Shown piece after piece: positions 24,078-36,253 of a stretch of 64,000 bases of DNA. The number at the start of each line of letters is the position of its first letter. Within the stretch, counting starts at the first letter, position 1. The DNA comes from Brachynemurus nebulosus. Its lineage: Eukaryota > Arthropoda > Insecta > Neuroptera > Myrmeleontidae. The stretch spans positions 15,230,725 to 15,294,724 of the forward strand of contig JAPWDM010000001.1 in the NCBI GenBank assembly GCA_035578155.1, in the 5' to 3' direction. A program made the position numbers and the translations under genes. Below the pieces are notes generated by a model, which did not search any database, was not told where the DNA came from, and saw nothing but the letters and a program-made list of their open reading frames with translations.

Positions 24078-24418
24078 AAAATACGCAACATCCTGTGCGA
24101 CATAGCGAATTCTTGGTTACAAAAATTACTTTCCTCAAAAACCCGTTTACATAGGATAGTGATTCAAAAGCATATGTGATTTCTTTAGCTTTTTACCAAA
24201 GTATAAAAAAAATTTTGAAACACTTTTGATTTTTGGTAAATTTTGATAAAAAACTCATTTTTTTTCAGATTCCAGGTATCGGACATATTGTGTCTGGCTG
24301 AAGAACTAATGCAAGCGAGTAATCTCATGATAATCTCGGGCTCAAGTCTTAGCATAACAGTGCTGTATTAGCTGAATTTTCCAATCGAAATTTTGCGAAA
24401 ATACAATTTAAATAAAAA
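24078..24418 (+). repeat. Dispersed repeat family R1, copy 2 (internally deleted)
   Basis: Blocks CGACATAGCGAATTC, CGTTTACATAGGATAGTGAT, TCTGGCTGAAGAACTAATGC, CGGGCTCAAGTC and TATTAGCTGAATTTTCC match the copies at 12590-13032 and 58524-59152 in the same order. The central microsatellite and CCTAGAAA region of the other copies is missing here, so this copy carries an internal deletion. The open frame at 23994-24179 enters it but is not conserved. Confidence 0.75.
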
Positions 24419-25391
24419 AGATCGGTTTTATTATGCTAATACAAAGTGTATATTATCAGAAAATGATAGATTTACTTGTAAAACCAAATTTCGACCATAA
24501 ATTAATAACATATCGACGGCAAACGAACAAATAGTTAACTCTATGTTAACTCTAGTAAAGTTAACTACAAGTTAACTCTAATAAATAGTCATACTATAAT
24601 AATATTAAAAAGCCAGGTAATGTATTTCATGGGCAAGGATGCGCATTTAATTTCCAGGGGTACATTTATTAGTGGTAGTTTTTGTTCTCACTTTTTGTTA
24701 TTAATTGATCAATTATTTGTTTCTTTGAACCTGTCATACCGTTGTCAACAGTCATTTATTATTTAATTAGTTTTTTAGTAGGTATAGATAGACACCTATA
24801 TGATTTTTGTGTTTTGTTTTTATGGTCATTACCCCACTGAAAACACAATGTACATAATATGTGGAGGGTTCATTAAAATATTTTCGTAATTAGATTTGCT
24901 TATCTCTAATATTTGGTATTATGGTGCACCTGTATATTGTTCCTTACTGATTGAATAAACAATTTTAGACCAATTTAGGTAATATAACTCTAATATTTCT
25001 AGTATAAAAATTACAATTTTGGACCATTCAAAAAAAATTTGGTGCACATGATGATGTCATTAAGTACAAATTTTTCTTTTATTGAAATAACAGCTGTAAA
25101 AATGAAAATATTTCGATTTATTGATGAAATTTGAATAATATGCATGTGAAATTTCCACTTTTCCTATAACCTTGTATCCCTACCTCACGATCAACAGCTT
25201 GAACGCCACTGTAATACACTTATAGTTCGTTAACCGAAACGCCGGGGTTTCCATTTTTTCCTTGTGTTCTTCCTTATTTTAAAACTTGTTCTTGGTTCGT
25301 GAAACATGTTTGTATTTACCATTTAGTTTACCGACACAAAACTTCGCAAACCCCAGTGCTACACGATGCCCCTTTTTCCATTTTTCTTTTT
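24419..25391. other. AT-rich stretch without recognised gene
   Basis: Apart from the GTTAACTCTA cluster listed separately, nothing is recognised. Confidence 0.5.
24532..24584. repeat. GTTAACTCTA short tandem cluster
   Basis: Four copies of the core GTTAACT, three of them followed by CTA, occur within about 50 bp with spacings of 8 to 15 nt. GTTAAC is palindromic. It is a cryptic simple repeat or a small cluster of identical binding sites. Confidence 0.6.
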
Positions 25392-25395
25392 TTAA

Positions 25396-25715
25396 CCCTT
25401 TTATGCCCAACAGTTTTGCCTGATATGTTTCATAACTGCCTGATGGTACTTACCAATACCAAAAATTTTAGGTTATGTTATTTTAGCAAATCATTAATAA
25501 TTCGTTTAAAATACTTGCTGATACTTCAGAGCACTATTTGGCTAACCAATTAGAATTATTTTTAATTGTTAGTGATGTTTTTTTGACACTAATGTCAGTT
25601 TTAATCAAATTTTTGCACCTTCAGAATGTCTGATGACATTTCCATATTTTTAAATGGGTGCTAAATTGGCGAGTTAATTAACTGGTACTCAAAAGTACTG
25701 TAAGGCAGGAAAGGG
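25396..25715. mobile_element. piggyBac-like MITE, 320 bp
   Basis: TTAA at 25392-25395 and 25716-25719 brackets inverted ends CCCTTTTATGCCCAACAGT and (rc of right) CCCTTTCCTGCCTTACAGT. TTAA duplications with CCC termini are the signature of piggyBac. About 14 of 19 terminal positions agree. No transposase is present; a plus-strand open frame at 25299-25553 crosses the left boundary and is not related to one. Confidence 0.75.
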
Positions 25716-25811
25716 TTAAATGTACCTTTTGGAGTCAACTCCTAGAATCAAAATCCAACTTATTATATTTTAGCTTTGTAACTAAGCCAGCAGGCACTAC
25801 CTCAGTTAGCA

Positions 25812-25930
25812 TATTTTTAAATTTTTGCATCAAATAGTGTCCGTGAAAATTGTCTGTGACTGATGGACGGACATCAAAGTGATTCTACAAATGTTCTGTT
25901 TTGCCAATTTTGGTACGGAATATTAAGGCA
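25812..25930 (-). repeat. Dispersed repeat fragment (TTCCGTA family), copy 2
   Basis: On the minus strand it reads ATTCCGTACCAAAATTGG, CAGAACATTTGTAGAATCAC, TTTGATGTCCGTCCATC, which aligns with 12336-12430. The match continues more weakly to about 25812. No coding function is visible. Confidence 0.6.
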
Positions 25931-26884
25931 GAAACAAAAAATTAGGCAATCTTGAAAACTCATTTTAAAATAAAACCACAATTAATTATAGTTGTTGTAC
26001 AGATTGCATATCGTACTTAAGAGACTTCAATGCATGTTGAAGTCGAAGTGACAATTGCTAAAATACGTTCAATTTGTAAGTTATATTTGGGTGGCGCCCT
26101 TTTGGCTGTGGTAAAAATACTAGGTCAAAAGAAAAATTATTAATATTGATACAAAAAGAAAATAGAGATGCACTTTCGTTTCAAACAAATGTTAAAAGAT
26201 TTCATTAAAAAGCAATTGAGAACGCGAACATATTAAACAGAAAATGTTATGTTATGTGGTTAAGTTTTAAATGAGTTGTGGTTTTTGATTTAATAATTCC
26301 ACTATCTTTCAGATACATACACGCTCACAGAACACTCCCCTCATTTCTAGCACAGTATATACATGCATGCAAGCAAATATAAGAGAACAAACACGTACCA
26401 TAGACAGCGGAATAGTTTTCTTGTCAATAAATAATATCAACACAAAACCCTATCGCCTCGCTTGCTTCGAATACATATTAAGCACGGTTTTTGTTTTTAA
26501 TATAGTCTGATACCGTTTCTTACACAAAACTAGTAAGTATACTTAATAAGCAAAAACGTTGGCAAAAATGTTGCGGTATTTTCAATAATTATTTTAATGT
26601 AGATTTTTAAAATTAAATGTACACTATAAAATCAAGTTTTGATAAAATTGATAGACGAGTATTTATTTTGAGAATTTTTTCGTCACTTTTTGTGGTGGCG
26701 TGAGAGCCGGGTAATACTTCTTTAGGAATATATATTAGCGAAAATGTGTCTCAGTACTAAGGTTGCCAGATTTGATTGATTAATTACCAGCACAAAATTC
26801 TAAAATACTGGTATATTTAAATTGTTGACTAATCAAAACCTTTTTCGACTTTCTAAATCTGGAAGAAGACAGTAAGTTTTGGGG
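25931..26884. other. AT-rich stretch without recognised feature
   Basis: No gene, RNA or transposon ends recognised up to the TTAA that opens the next element. Confidence 0.5.
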
Positions 26885-26888
26885 TTAA

Positions 26889-27685
26889 GGGGATGGTGAC
26901 GTATTAAAATTTTTTATTTCTCATTTTTTTTATTGTTTCATATGATTGTACAACATCTTAAGATTGTTGTGTCAAAATTTGAAACAAATCGGAGTAAAAC
27001 TAACTAAGATAGAGAACTTTGAGAGTTTGTTGCTCTGACACGTTTTTGTATCCCTTTCAGCAGGTACGTATAACTAATGACGTTATGTAGGTATACTATA
27101 ACCAATGACGTAGGTATGAAAAAATTTTTCATATTTAATTTTGGATTTTCACGTATACAAAACTTTAAAGCGATTTTCTGACACTTGTCATCTTTGAAAC
27201 CGGTGAACAGTTTAAATCAAAATCTACTCGACCGATTTTTTTGAAATTTTGTATAGTCACCTTACATAAATGGTCAGGTATCCCTGGGAGCTTTTTTTTT
27301 TTATTTTTCATAAATCAATTTTTTAGACGAAAACTGGTGTTTTCACTTCTAAGTGTCACCAAAAATTAAAAAAATCGAAAAAAATTCTTTCCAGGGATAC
27401 CTTAGAAAAGAGGTTATTTAAATGATATCATTCATTTTTTTTATTTCGGATCATCCACTCATGAGTTATATTGTTCACCGACAGACAACTTTTTCTCGCG
27501 GCGCCTCCGAAGATTTGCTGCTGTTCGCTTAATTATTTATATTTTGTTTTAGAAAATTAAGGAAGTGTTGTTCGTATGTTGTACTATAATGTTACAATCG
27601 ATTAATTAAATTTGTATTACCTGTAGCGTCTGAAAAAATTCTTAAAAATGGACCTTTTTTATGCCGAATTAACGTTACCATCACC
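26889..27685. mobile_element. TTAA-flanked Kolobok-like element K, copy 1 (797 bp)
   Basis: TTAA lies at 26885-26888 and 27686-27689, outside inverted termini GGGGATGGTGACGT and (rc of right) GGTGATGGTAACGT. A second copy with the same ends is at 43480-44344 and aligns along the whole length. TTAA duplication and a G-rich start favour Kolobok over piggyBac. There is no transposase frame. Internal text such as ACCGATTTTTTTGAAATTTTG is of the kind common in insect repeats. Compared with copy 2 it lacks about 65 bp after the CAGCAGGTACG block. Confidence 0.85.
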
Positions 27686-27689
27686 TTAA

Positions 27690-30488
27690 TAAAATGAAAA
27701 TATTTCTGATTTACTTGGTTTTGCTGAAGCATTTTCCATACAAATGTCGTATTTTATAATTTGAAATAAAAACTTTTATGTCGTGGGATAAATTACTTGC
27801 TACATATACAATACAAATATGATCTGATTTGGAAAACATGTTTCGTGCCATTTTAGGGATCCGCGGGGGACTAAGAAAGTTAAAAGTATGGTGGTAACTC
27901 GTTATATTCAAAATTCCATTTTGATTGCTGTGTGCACTGTTCTATTGTAATACACAGACTTGATTTAAATGAAATACTAATAAATAACTTAGGGTAAGTT
28001 TGATATAGATGGACCATTTTTTCCTAAATGTCTCAAACTTTTAAATTTAAAAAACGCTAGATATAATACTTATCAACTTGTATAGGAAAACACTTTTTAA
28101 AGTTTAGATTATAGCATTCAAAATCATAAATTGTGACTCCATTTGTTGATCAAAATCAAAATTGTCGACCGGTTTCAGTACCAAACAATCCCATTTTCAA
28201 GACAAGAATATTCTAGTCCAAAAATCTCCAAGAATCGAAGAAAAATACCAAACTTACATATTTAAAATAACCAATAATAGCTTGAAAAATCGGTATTAAA
28301 AATAAAAAGAATCATTAACAAAATGGTTCATGGTTAATGGTTATTTTTAATATTTACCAATTTTTTAAAAATTTTTTTTACAATACTGGTAGTTCAGAAA
28401 AACTCAATTTTACATTGACCACAGACGCTTCTTTCAAGGCGAGACTTTATTATTAACACAGACCGTATGTGATTCACCTAATCCAAATCGTTTGGTGCAT
28501 ATAGTTTTGGGAATAGAATTTCTTCAAACGTTGAATACTCTATGAACTGTTACGCGTTTGCTTCAAAATTCAGTGAAAAATAATGGTAACACGTTCTAAC
28601 ACAATTATTGTAGGAAAAAAATGAGAAAACAAATAGTTTCAGACTTAATTTAGGTACTAGTCAATCTATATCGGACTTAGATAGCCTTTCAATGAAATCG
28701 AAGTCTTATATATACTACTACAAATAATTAACGGAGCAAAAACAAATTGTTAATTTTTTAATGATTTTTAAAGGGCTGTATTTACGTGAAAAATGGTCGT
28801 ATCGAGACGTTAAAAAAAAGCATTTTGAAGCTTCAAGATTCTAGTTTTCAGATTTTTCATCCAAAAATTTTTAGGAGTGACAATTATCGAGCAATTATAA
28901 GGAATAACACAAAAAAAGTTTTTGAAAATTTTTTGCTCTTTTTTTTGGTATACGGGCTTGAAAGTATTCAACTTTGAATGTAAAAGGATCCTTTTTGCTT
29001 TAACCATTAATATCTCAGTAACCAGTGATCGGACAGAAAACTGAAGGGCAGTTTTGGAATATGGAATAAATTTCCTGCAAGGCTATGCCGCGTACTTTAG
29101 GAAAAAAAAATTTTTTCCTCCTTAATTTTAATCTGAAAAATGTGAAAAAAAGGACTTTCTCCTTGTTGCGAAAAATCGTCCGCATCCCTCCGAATATTCA
29201 TGGGGAGTCCAATGTTTGTACGAATTTTTATAACTCAATATATACCCCTAATAATCCTGTAAATCGGCAGATTGATCTATCGAATGGTTTTCCTAAACCG
29301 TTGGTTTAAAATTTCAGAAAAAAAGTTAAGGGAGCAAAATTGAATGAACAAAATTGAATGGAAAATTCAACTTTTTTTCAACTTTTTTCACAGTTAGGCA
29401 TTTTTTATTTTAAATTATTTTTTAAATAATAGTAGTATAGTTTGCAACAAGATGATATATATAAAATGTTAGCTCTATTATGAAATAGTATTAAAATTCC
29501 TCGAAGTATGCAAATTAATTTTACATACAATTTCTCAATTAATTCTGGCAAATTTAAATTTTTAAATTAACAAAAACAATAGTTTATCCACAAAAGAGTG
29601 AATTTATTAATAATAAAAAAAATCATAATAGAAAATTAAAACAATATGTACCTATCTGTTAACAAGTTTCAATTATTAGTTCAACACAAAATGAAACTAA
29701 GGCGCACAAAAATTCATTATTCTAATGAACAATGTATTATAGACATATACTGAACAACGCAACTTAACCAACAATTCCAAAGTGTACGTTGCGTTGTATA
29801 CAGACAAAAATGAAAACGGTATACAATTATCTTATTTACGGTGTGATATTTTATTTTCAAGTTAATCGCTCTATTTTATTTCATCTAAATAATTACTTAT
29901 TATATTTTATTTTTATTTTACTTACGACAATAGTACAGCAGAATGTACATATACTAGAGGCTGAACATATGGCTGAAGTGAGTGGAATCACTTACCTGCA
30001 ACAAAAAGAATAAATTAATTGAAAATAAATTAAAAATGATCAAATATGATTAAAAAAAATACAAGACTATAGGCGGTCAAAATTATAATTGAACAAGTTA
30101 CCATTGTGCACTCAAATGATTCTATTATTAACTGAACCGATAGATAATGTCGATATCATATTACACAACTTCATTTCTTATTCAGGATTTTTACAATAGT
30201 TCAATAGGCCCACGGGCTTACGTAGAGTATCGTGCTAGCGGTGTTATTAGATATGATTTTGTATTTTATTTAGAATTTTTTTTTTTATTTTCTTTAATAA
30301 GTAATTTAAAAAAAATTTTAGTAGAGCATCGGTTTATTGTACGAAAAAAGAAATACATTTTCACTGTATGGTAACCTAAACTGTGTTAACGCAATAAATG
30401 TCACAGCATCCTGCATAATTTTAATAAAAAAATGAATTTCCTCTTACAAAAACTACATTTAAAACGTATCTGATATGACTTCTTTCAA
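27690..30488. other. Gene-free stretch with possible decayed repeats
   Basis: At 28290-28375 an imperfect hairpin (GGTATTAAAAATAA / TTATTTTTAATATTTACC) surrounds a small ATTAACC / GGTTAATG pair. From about 28740 to 29300 the text (ATATCTCAGTAACCAGTGATC and similar) resembles decayed transposon DNA, but no second copy is present. Open frames here (up to 74 codons) show no domain. Confidence 0.4.
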
Positions 30489-30548
30489 GGGTTTGGAACT
30501 TCCAACGCTTTCATCAAATTTCATAAAAACAGGATATTTCGTTCAAGA
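30489..30548 (+). repeat. Fragment related to repeat family R1
   Basis: About 60 bp (GGAACTTCCAACG, then CATCAAATTTCATAAAAACA, then GGATATTTCGTTCAAG) aligns at roughly 70% with 58793-58852 of the large R1 copy. The motif is short and widespread in insect repeats, so it may be a separate family sharing one module. Confidence 0.4.
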
Positions 30549-31527
30549 TTTTACCTTAAAATATATTGCAAAGACATGCGGTAGAATCTTAACTGTGAGT
30601 AAAAATCAAATATTTTCAAAATGAACGTGTTTATTCATCTTGGTTTTAATTCAGAAAATGTACCTATTTGAAAATATTTCAGACGCAGGCCGCTTAAATT
30701 AAATCGTCCTTTCTTCTGTACCACGAAACTGATCAATCATTTATTACAGAGATCTCTTGGAAAACAAGGTTAATTTTTTCCGTGTTATTCGAAACTCAAG
30801 ATCCATACAAATTTGTACAGACTACAGAGTACAGACAATCAGTTTTTCTTGTAAGCCGACGATATGTATTGTGTGACCGAGTTAAATTTTAACAGTAGGT
30901 AATATCTTGGACTTCGTGTGATTCGAATTACGTGTTATTCGAGCCTTAACCGTGCTATTCGCGACTTCGTGCAATTCAAGTACCGTGTTGAGATGCCTGT
31001 ATCATTCGAAGTTGTAATTTAAAAGAAGTTTTAAAAGAAATGCTCTTCCAAATCAAACAAAACTATATTTAATGTTTACTATTTATTTTAAAATTAAATA
31101 AATTAAAAAGAATAAATAATTTGTTTATGTTATGGTTAAAAAAATACACTTAAATGTGCGCAGTTTTCAGTATAATCAAAAATGAACTGCGTTCGGCAAC
31201 ATTGAAACTATTAATTAAAATTTTCTTTTTTTACCTAAAATTAATTACAGATATAACACCGTTCAAAAAATATAGTTAAACTATACTCTAATACATTTAC
31301 TTATAGATATTTTACATTGCGTGTACGTCTAATCTTACATTGCTCTCTTTTTTTGAATATCAAATTAATTTAGTACAAATGCGTACGCATGTAAGACAAA
31401 TATACAGTGGCACGCATAAAAAACATATCACTTGAAAGAGTAGAAATTGAGCAAATGTAATAGTGATCTGGAAAAAATATAAGTTGTAAAAATTACACAA
31501 TTACACTTTGCTACTAAAAATATTATG
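30549..31527. other. AT-rich stretch without recognised feature
   Basis: Near 30900-31010 several TGTTATTCGA / GTGCTATTCG / GTGCAATTCAAG phrases recur, a weak degenerate tandem pattern. Nothing else is seen. Confidence 0.4.
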
Positions 31528-31535
31528 GTAGGAGT

Positions 31536-31738
31536 CAGAACCGAATCATCGCATAGACAAATGAGACAAATGTCTAGGGTTCGGTATTTTGAAGGATTCG
31601 ATCAAACTGTCTATTCTGAAAAGATTTGTAAAAAAGACAGTTTATCATAACTTTTGTGTTATCTATATCCTGTGGAAGACGGAGAAGGCCCGGCAAGAAA
31701 AATTGTCGAGGGCTTCAAAGTGGGTCAATCCGACTTTG
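31536..31738. mobile_element. Degraded hAT-like MITE, about 203 bp
   Basis: The left end CAGAACCGAATCATCGCATA followed by AGACAAATGTCTAGGG has the layout of many animal hAT termini. The right end, reversed, reads CAAAGTCGGATTGACCC. Flanking octamers GTAGGAGT (31528-31535) and GTGGGAAT (31739-31746) agree at six of eight positions, consistent with an aged 8-bp duplication. The plus-strand open frames over this region (31589-31840, 31654-31893) would be fortuitous reading of the element. Confidence 0.5.
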
Positions 31739-31746
31739 GTGGGAAT

Positions 31747-33144
31747 CATAGAACACAAGATGGAATACAACTATCTCTTTTCTGCAATTACTTATGGTCA
31801 TTTATGTGCATTTTGCAGAACTATGTTGTCATTCACTTAGTAGCTACCAATGGGTGTGTTTCAATTGTTGTGATATTGTTACCGTCGTATTAACACGGTA
31901 TACGTGGTATACGTACATGATACTTACCACTTACATATTATGTATATGCGTATGCAAGACACCCATACACAAACCGTCTATCGCACTAACACACACAACT
32001 CCGCGTGCACATATATAACATATTGGTGGGATATTTTCTATCCTTTTCGTTACACTGGTTTCAGTAGCGTAGAGATACTAGCGTTCGTTCTGTAATATTC
32101 TGTGGTGGGAATGCTGAAAATAATCAATTCAATATATCATACGCTCACGTATAAAACCACGTGATAGATCATTATTGTTGAATTGTGAAGACTGATAACT
32201 GAACTGGAATTGTAACTGCAAATTAGGTTGCACTTTTCATAACCACCACTGTACCAACACATAATAATTATATTGAAAATATACGCGTCACTTTTTTTTC
32301 TCTCTTTATATTGTAATAAAAAAAAAAAAACAACATAGGTATCGTGTTAAAACAAATTAATATAAGATAGAAGAACAAGAAAAACAGCGTAATATATAGA
32401 ACTGTAGAATAATTGTTAAATAGAATGTACGTAGAGAGTACAGACAGACACACAAAAATGTATTGTTGTCGCACTCGTTCACGTACGTACAGGTGCTGCG
32501 ATGGTGGGTGTAAAATAAATTAATTTAAACAAATTCGAAAGCTACGAACTTGTTCACAATAAATCATACATGTTTCTCTCAATGTTCTTGTAATTATACC
32601 GTTAATTAATTTTATGTCGCGATACAAATATACGCACCTAGCTAGCCATAGGTAAATATTCTGCCATCAAATTATTGTTCGGTAATTTGTCTGTAATTTG
32701 AATTATTGTACAGATGCATGATCAAGTGTTATTGTCCTCTCATTTTGTATAGGTACAGGCACATATTACGTAATATGAGATGAGCTTACCTGACTGAACG
32801 TATAACATGTACATGGTTCAGATATTTATCTTTGGTGTTAAAAAAATTATTTTACACTAATCGTTACGATGTTTAATAAATTGAGGTGTAATTTGGGTAC
32901 ATTTATAAAAATTGTAACCATTTAATATATAACTTCCTGTTTAATTTTTCAAAATTGACAACAATATGTATTTCTTGATGTGAATTTTAATTTTATTAAT
33001 TTACTGCAATACAAATATACGTCGACATGACATAATTATAATTATAATAGAAATGTAATTCTAAGCAAACGGTGTTTCAAATTACTACAAAGGTCTGGGC
33101 GATGAACACCCAAGAGTAAAGTGGTCCCCAACACGCCCAATAAT
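31747..33144. other. Gene-free stretch, short CA/GT-rich parts
   Basis: Around 31900-32010 there are many CA and TACGTA phrases, and 32450-32500 is CG-richer. Three overlapping short open frames exist but none resembles a known protein. No exon can be supported. Confidence 0.4.
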
Positions 33145-33477
33145 ATTGTGCAATTTATTAAATTTTCCTCCAGACAATTCAATAATTTGTAAAAAAGAGA
33201 ATTGCACAATAAACTGAAGATAGGAATTGTACAATAATTCACTTGTTGCCTTATTCAAAATGTTTTAAGCAATAAATAATTATTTTTACAAATTAATAAT
33301 TAAAACTGATTCAAACAATAGACATTATAGGTGAAACTTGTAAACAAATAAAGCTGTATTGCGCAATAATATCCATAGAGCCTACAGACGCTACAATAAT
33401 ACATATTTCAAACTGTGTCTGATCAATATAACTTACGGACCATCAATAATATTGTACAATACTGGATTTTGTGCAAT
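33145..33477. promoter_or_regulatory. Cluster of C/EBP-type palindromes ATTGNNCAAT
   Basis: Five exact matches to ATTGNNCAAT occur within about 320 bp: ATTGTGCAAT 33145-33154, ATTGCACAAT 33201-33210, ATTGTACAAT 33226-33235, ATTGCGCAAT 33358-33367 and ATTGTACAAT 33451-33460. A sixth with one mismatch lies at 33468-33477. ATTGCGCAAT is the textbook optimum for C/EBP-family bZIP dimers (slbo in flies). A homotypic cluster like this could be an enhancer. Two sites share a longer AATAATATTGT context, so duplication of a short repeat could explain part of it. Confidence 0.4.
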
Positions 33478-33823
33478 ATTCGTGTAGGGACTGTTTAAGG
33501 TAAATGAAGCGTCATTATCAAACGGTGGAGACAAATGCCTGATCTTTCAACAGTTTCAAGTATATATTTTATTTAGATATGTAACATAAATATCATAATG
33601 GAAGTAGAAGCATAAACGGTAATTTTAATTATATACTCGGCTTAATTTCGATAGTCAAATTATGACTTTATTTTTTCTAACAGTAAGAAGACCAATCTTG
33701 CCCGATTGTTTTGGGCATAAATTTTAAATTAATCCCTTAACTCGTCTCTTCACTGTTCTCTGCAAGTTCATTAGGATCAAATCGCATACTTTTTGAAGTG
33801 TCGATTTCTTAATTTCGATTTCG

Positions 33824-34478
33824 ATGAATCTCAAGCTGGCAGCTCCAGCTAATTAATCATGTAATTGTTGCTTCTCTAAAATTCAAAGTTATTCATGAAG
33901 AGAATGTTGAAAGGATCAGCTCTGAATTTTTTTATAATTTTTGGGGTGGTTTTGGAAGAGGTTAGAGGCCCAGGGTTGTAAAAAGATAGCCTCCGCTGGC
34001 TCTCTTTTTTTATAATTAATCGTGTAATTGTTGCTTCTCTGAAATTCAAAGTTATTTACGTAGAGAATGTCGAGAAGATCATCTCTGATTTTTTTTTATA
34101 ATTTTTGGGGTAGTTTTGGTGGAGTTTAGAAGCCAAGAACTGTTTATAGGCTCTTTTAAACAGTTCTTGGCTTCTAAACTCCACCAAAACCACCCCAAAA
34201 ATTATAAAAAAATTCAGAGCTGATCCTTTCAGCATTCTCTACGTAAATAACTTCGAATTTTAGAGAAGCAATAATTACACGATTACTTGTAAACAAAAGA
34301 AAGCCAGCGGAGGCCATCTTTTGCAACTCTGGGCCTCTAACCTCTACCAGAACTACCCCAAAAATTATAAAAAAATTCAGAGCTGATCCTTTCAACATTA
34401 TCTTCATGAATAACTTTGAATTTTAAAGAAGCAACAATTACACGATTAATTAGCTGGAGCTGCCAGCTTGAGATTCAT
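33824..34478. mobile_element. Foldback / Mutator-like element, 655 bp, 9-bp duplication
   Basis: A perfect 9-bp direct repeat TCGATTTCG flanks the element (33815-33823 and 34479-34487). The arms 33824-34146 and 34157-34478 are inverted copies with a 10-nt centre. Each arm is built of two direct subrepeats of about 110 bp (in the left arm near 33851-33957 and 34012-34122) sharing TAATTGTTGCTTCTCT, AAATTCAAAGTTATT and TATAATTTTTGGGGT blocks. Arms of tandem subrepeats with a 9-bp duplication are typical of Foldback elements of the Mutator-like group. No transposase frame. The minus-strand open frame 34174-34407 is a by-product of the repeats. Confidence 0.9.
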
Positions 34479-34487
34479 TCGATTTCG

Positions 34488-36253
34488 TAATCACAACATA
34501 GTTGAAATTTGTATTTTACTGGAGTGTACTGTAGCATTTCATCATGAGGAAGAATAATTTTTTACAGTCTGTGTATCGTAGGACATTTTTCTGGGAATGA
34601 ATATCAGTGGACTTATATGTATACTGACATTATAAAATTGCAGAGCCTATTATTTTAAACATAGTCGTTTTGTTTAAAAATTGAAATTTTGCGTCAAACA
34701 AAAATATGTGAATATAGATTCGGGACAAGAAACAATTCGAATATCATCAATCTCCTGTGTATTTTAGCGTGATATCGGATAATCAAATCAATATCAATAT
34801 TTTGTAAGAAATACTGAGAAATATATATCAATATATTTTCGTTTATTACATTGTATTTCAAAATCTGGATTAATTTTTAAAGTTCACTAACAATCAACTC
34901 GGCAAACGCAACTACAAAAAGGAAATTCCAAAAGAACTGTTAGGATTGTTATTTTATTACAGTTATTACTACCAGTCTTCTATTGTTCTATATACATATA
35001 GATACTATTATACTCATATTATTACTGAAATATTGCAATATTTTTCAACAGTTAATTTATTTAACAGATATTTTTAGCTTCATTTGCGATCAATATGCGT
35101 TGGAGATATTGATAGAAACCACAAAATTGATTTCGTTATACCTACTGATTGATTGAACTGTGCAGAGAACTATTCTATATGTAGATGCAAGTTTATAAAA
35201 ATATTTATTTTATTTTATTATATTATGAATTTGTGAGAATATCGTGATTTAACAGCAGTAAAATGAAACCACTGCCGGAATCGCGAAAATAGCTATAAAC
35301 ACAAAAAAAATCAATTATAATACTTTAATTAAATTATTATAGGAGCAGAGATAAGGTAAATTGTATGTTGTGTACTAGATTCCGTCAAATTTTAACACGT
35401 TGATGGTTATAAGGCATTGTGATGGAAAGCCCAAATGATATAGTGTATTAAAAATTAATATACCAATTGTATTGTTTGTATATTGTAAATTGTAAATTAA
35501 TATACCGTTCGCTATCTACTGTGCCTAGACAGAGAGGGAGTTAGGTTTGTATAATTATCGTATTGGCGTACACTTACGGAATTGTTGACGCGGTACGGTA
35601 TTGTGTCAATATGTTAGGCCAGTTTCACATTAGAGCTGGTTCACACGACACCGAATCGGTATTTTTTCCGAATCGGTTTTTTTACTGTATGCTTCAGTGG
35701 CGTATGTATTTCAATGTGTACGTTTACACGATACGTACAAAACCGTACACTGTAAAAAAACCGATTCGGAGATCTTTGACATTCGGTTTTGTCACCGTCC
35801 GAATCCGGTCCGAATACAGTAAAACAGTAAAAAATTCGAATCGGTTGCTAGTAGCGCGTGTATTTTATATGCAAGTGTTCAGACGATACAGTATTTCTTA
35901 CTGTTTTGTGCTGCTTTAGGTACACACATTTATTATTTTAATAAAACAGATATATTATGAGCAATTAACAGTATTAATATTAAAATTTTAATAATTTTAG
36001 TAGAAGAAAGATATGTTATATGAGACAAAACATTAAAAATATGTAAAGAAAAAATTTGAAAGCATCAAAATGAAGAGAAATATGTGTTATTTTAAAGAGA
36101 GATTTCCAGGAATCATTGTTTAATAATAATATAATTAATGGATTTATGAATATTGCCAATACTACTATTGCTTTTTTGGGTTAGTGACAGTCACAATTAA
36201 GGCAGACTCATAGTAACCGAGTATACTGAGTACACTCCATCATTTACTGACAG
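34488..36253. other. Gene-free stretch; transposon-like text at 35620-35850
   Basis: Around 35630-35850 CCGAATCGG-type motifs recur in both orientations (about 35649, 35672, 35760, 35798, 35837) after GAGCTGGTTCACACGACA, a style typical of DNA-transposon ends. No terminal pair or target duplication was found. The 118-codon open frame at 35563-35919 has no recognisable domain and covers this repetitive text. Confidence 0.35.
35559..35620 (+). repeat. Dispersed segment S, copy 1
   Basis: About 47-60 bp (ATTGTTGACG, then TTGTGTCAATAT, then GGCC) aligns at roughly 77% with 62256-62320. Both copies lie in open frames in the same phase, but most codon differences change the amino acid, so I see no sign of coding constraint. 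Confidence 0.45.

Noticed and set aside
34174..34407. 77-codon minus-strand open frame with an internal repeat
   Set aside because: Lies wholly in the Foldback arm; the protein repeat is just the DNA subrepeat.
35563..35919. 118-codon plus-strand open frame
   Set aside because: Covers transposon-like CCGAATCGG repeats; the only shared part with 62.3 kb shows no coding constraint.
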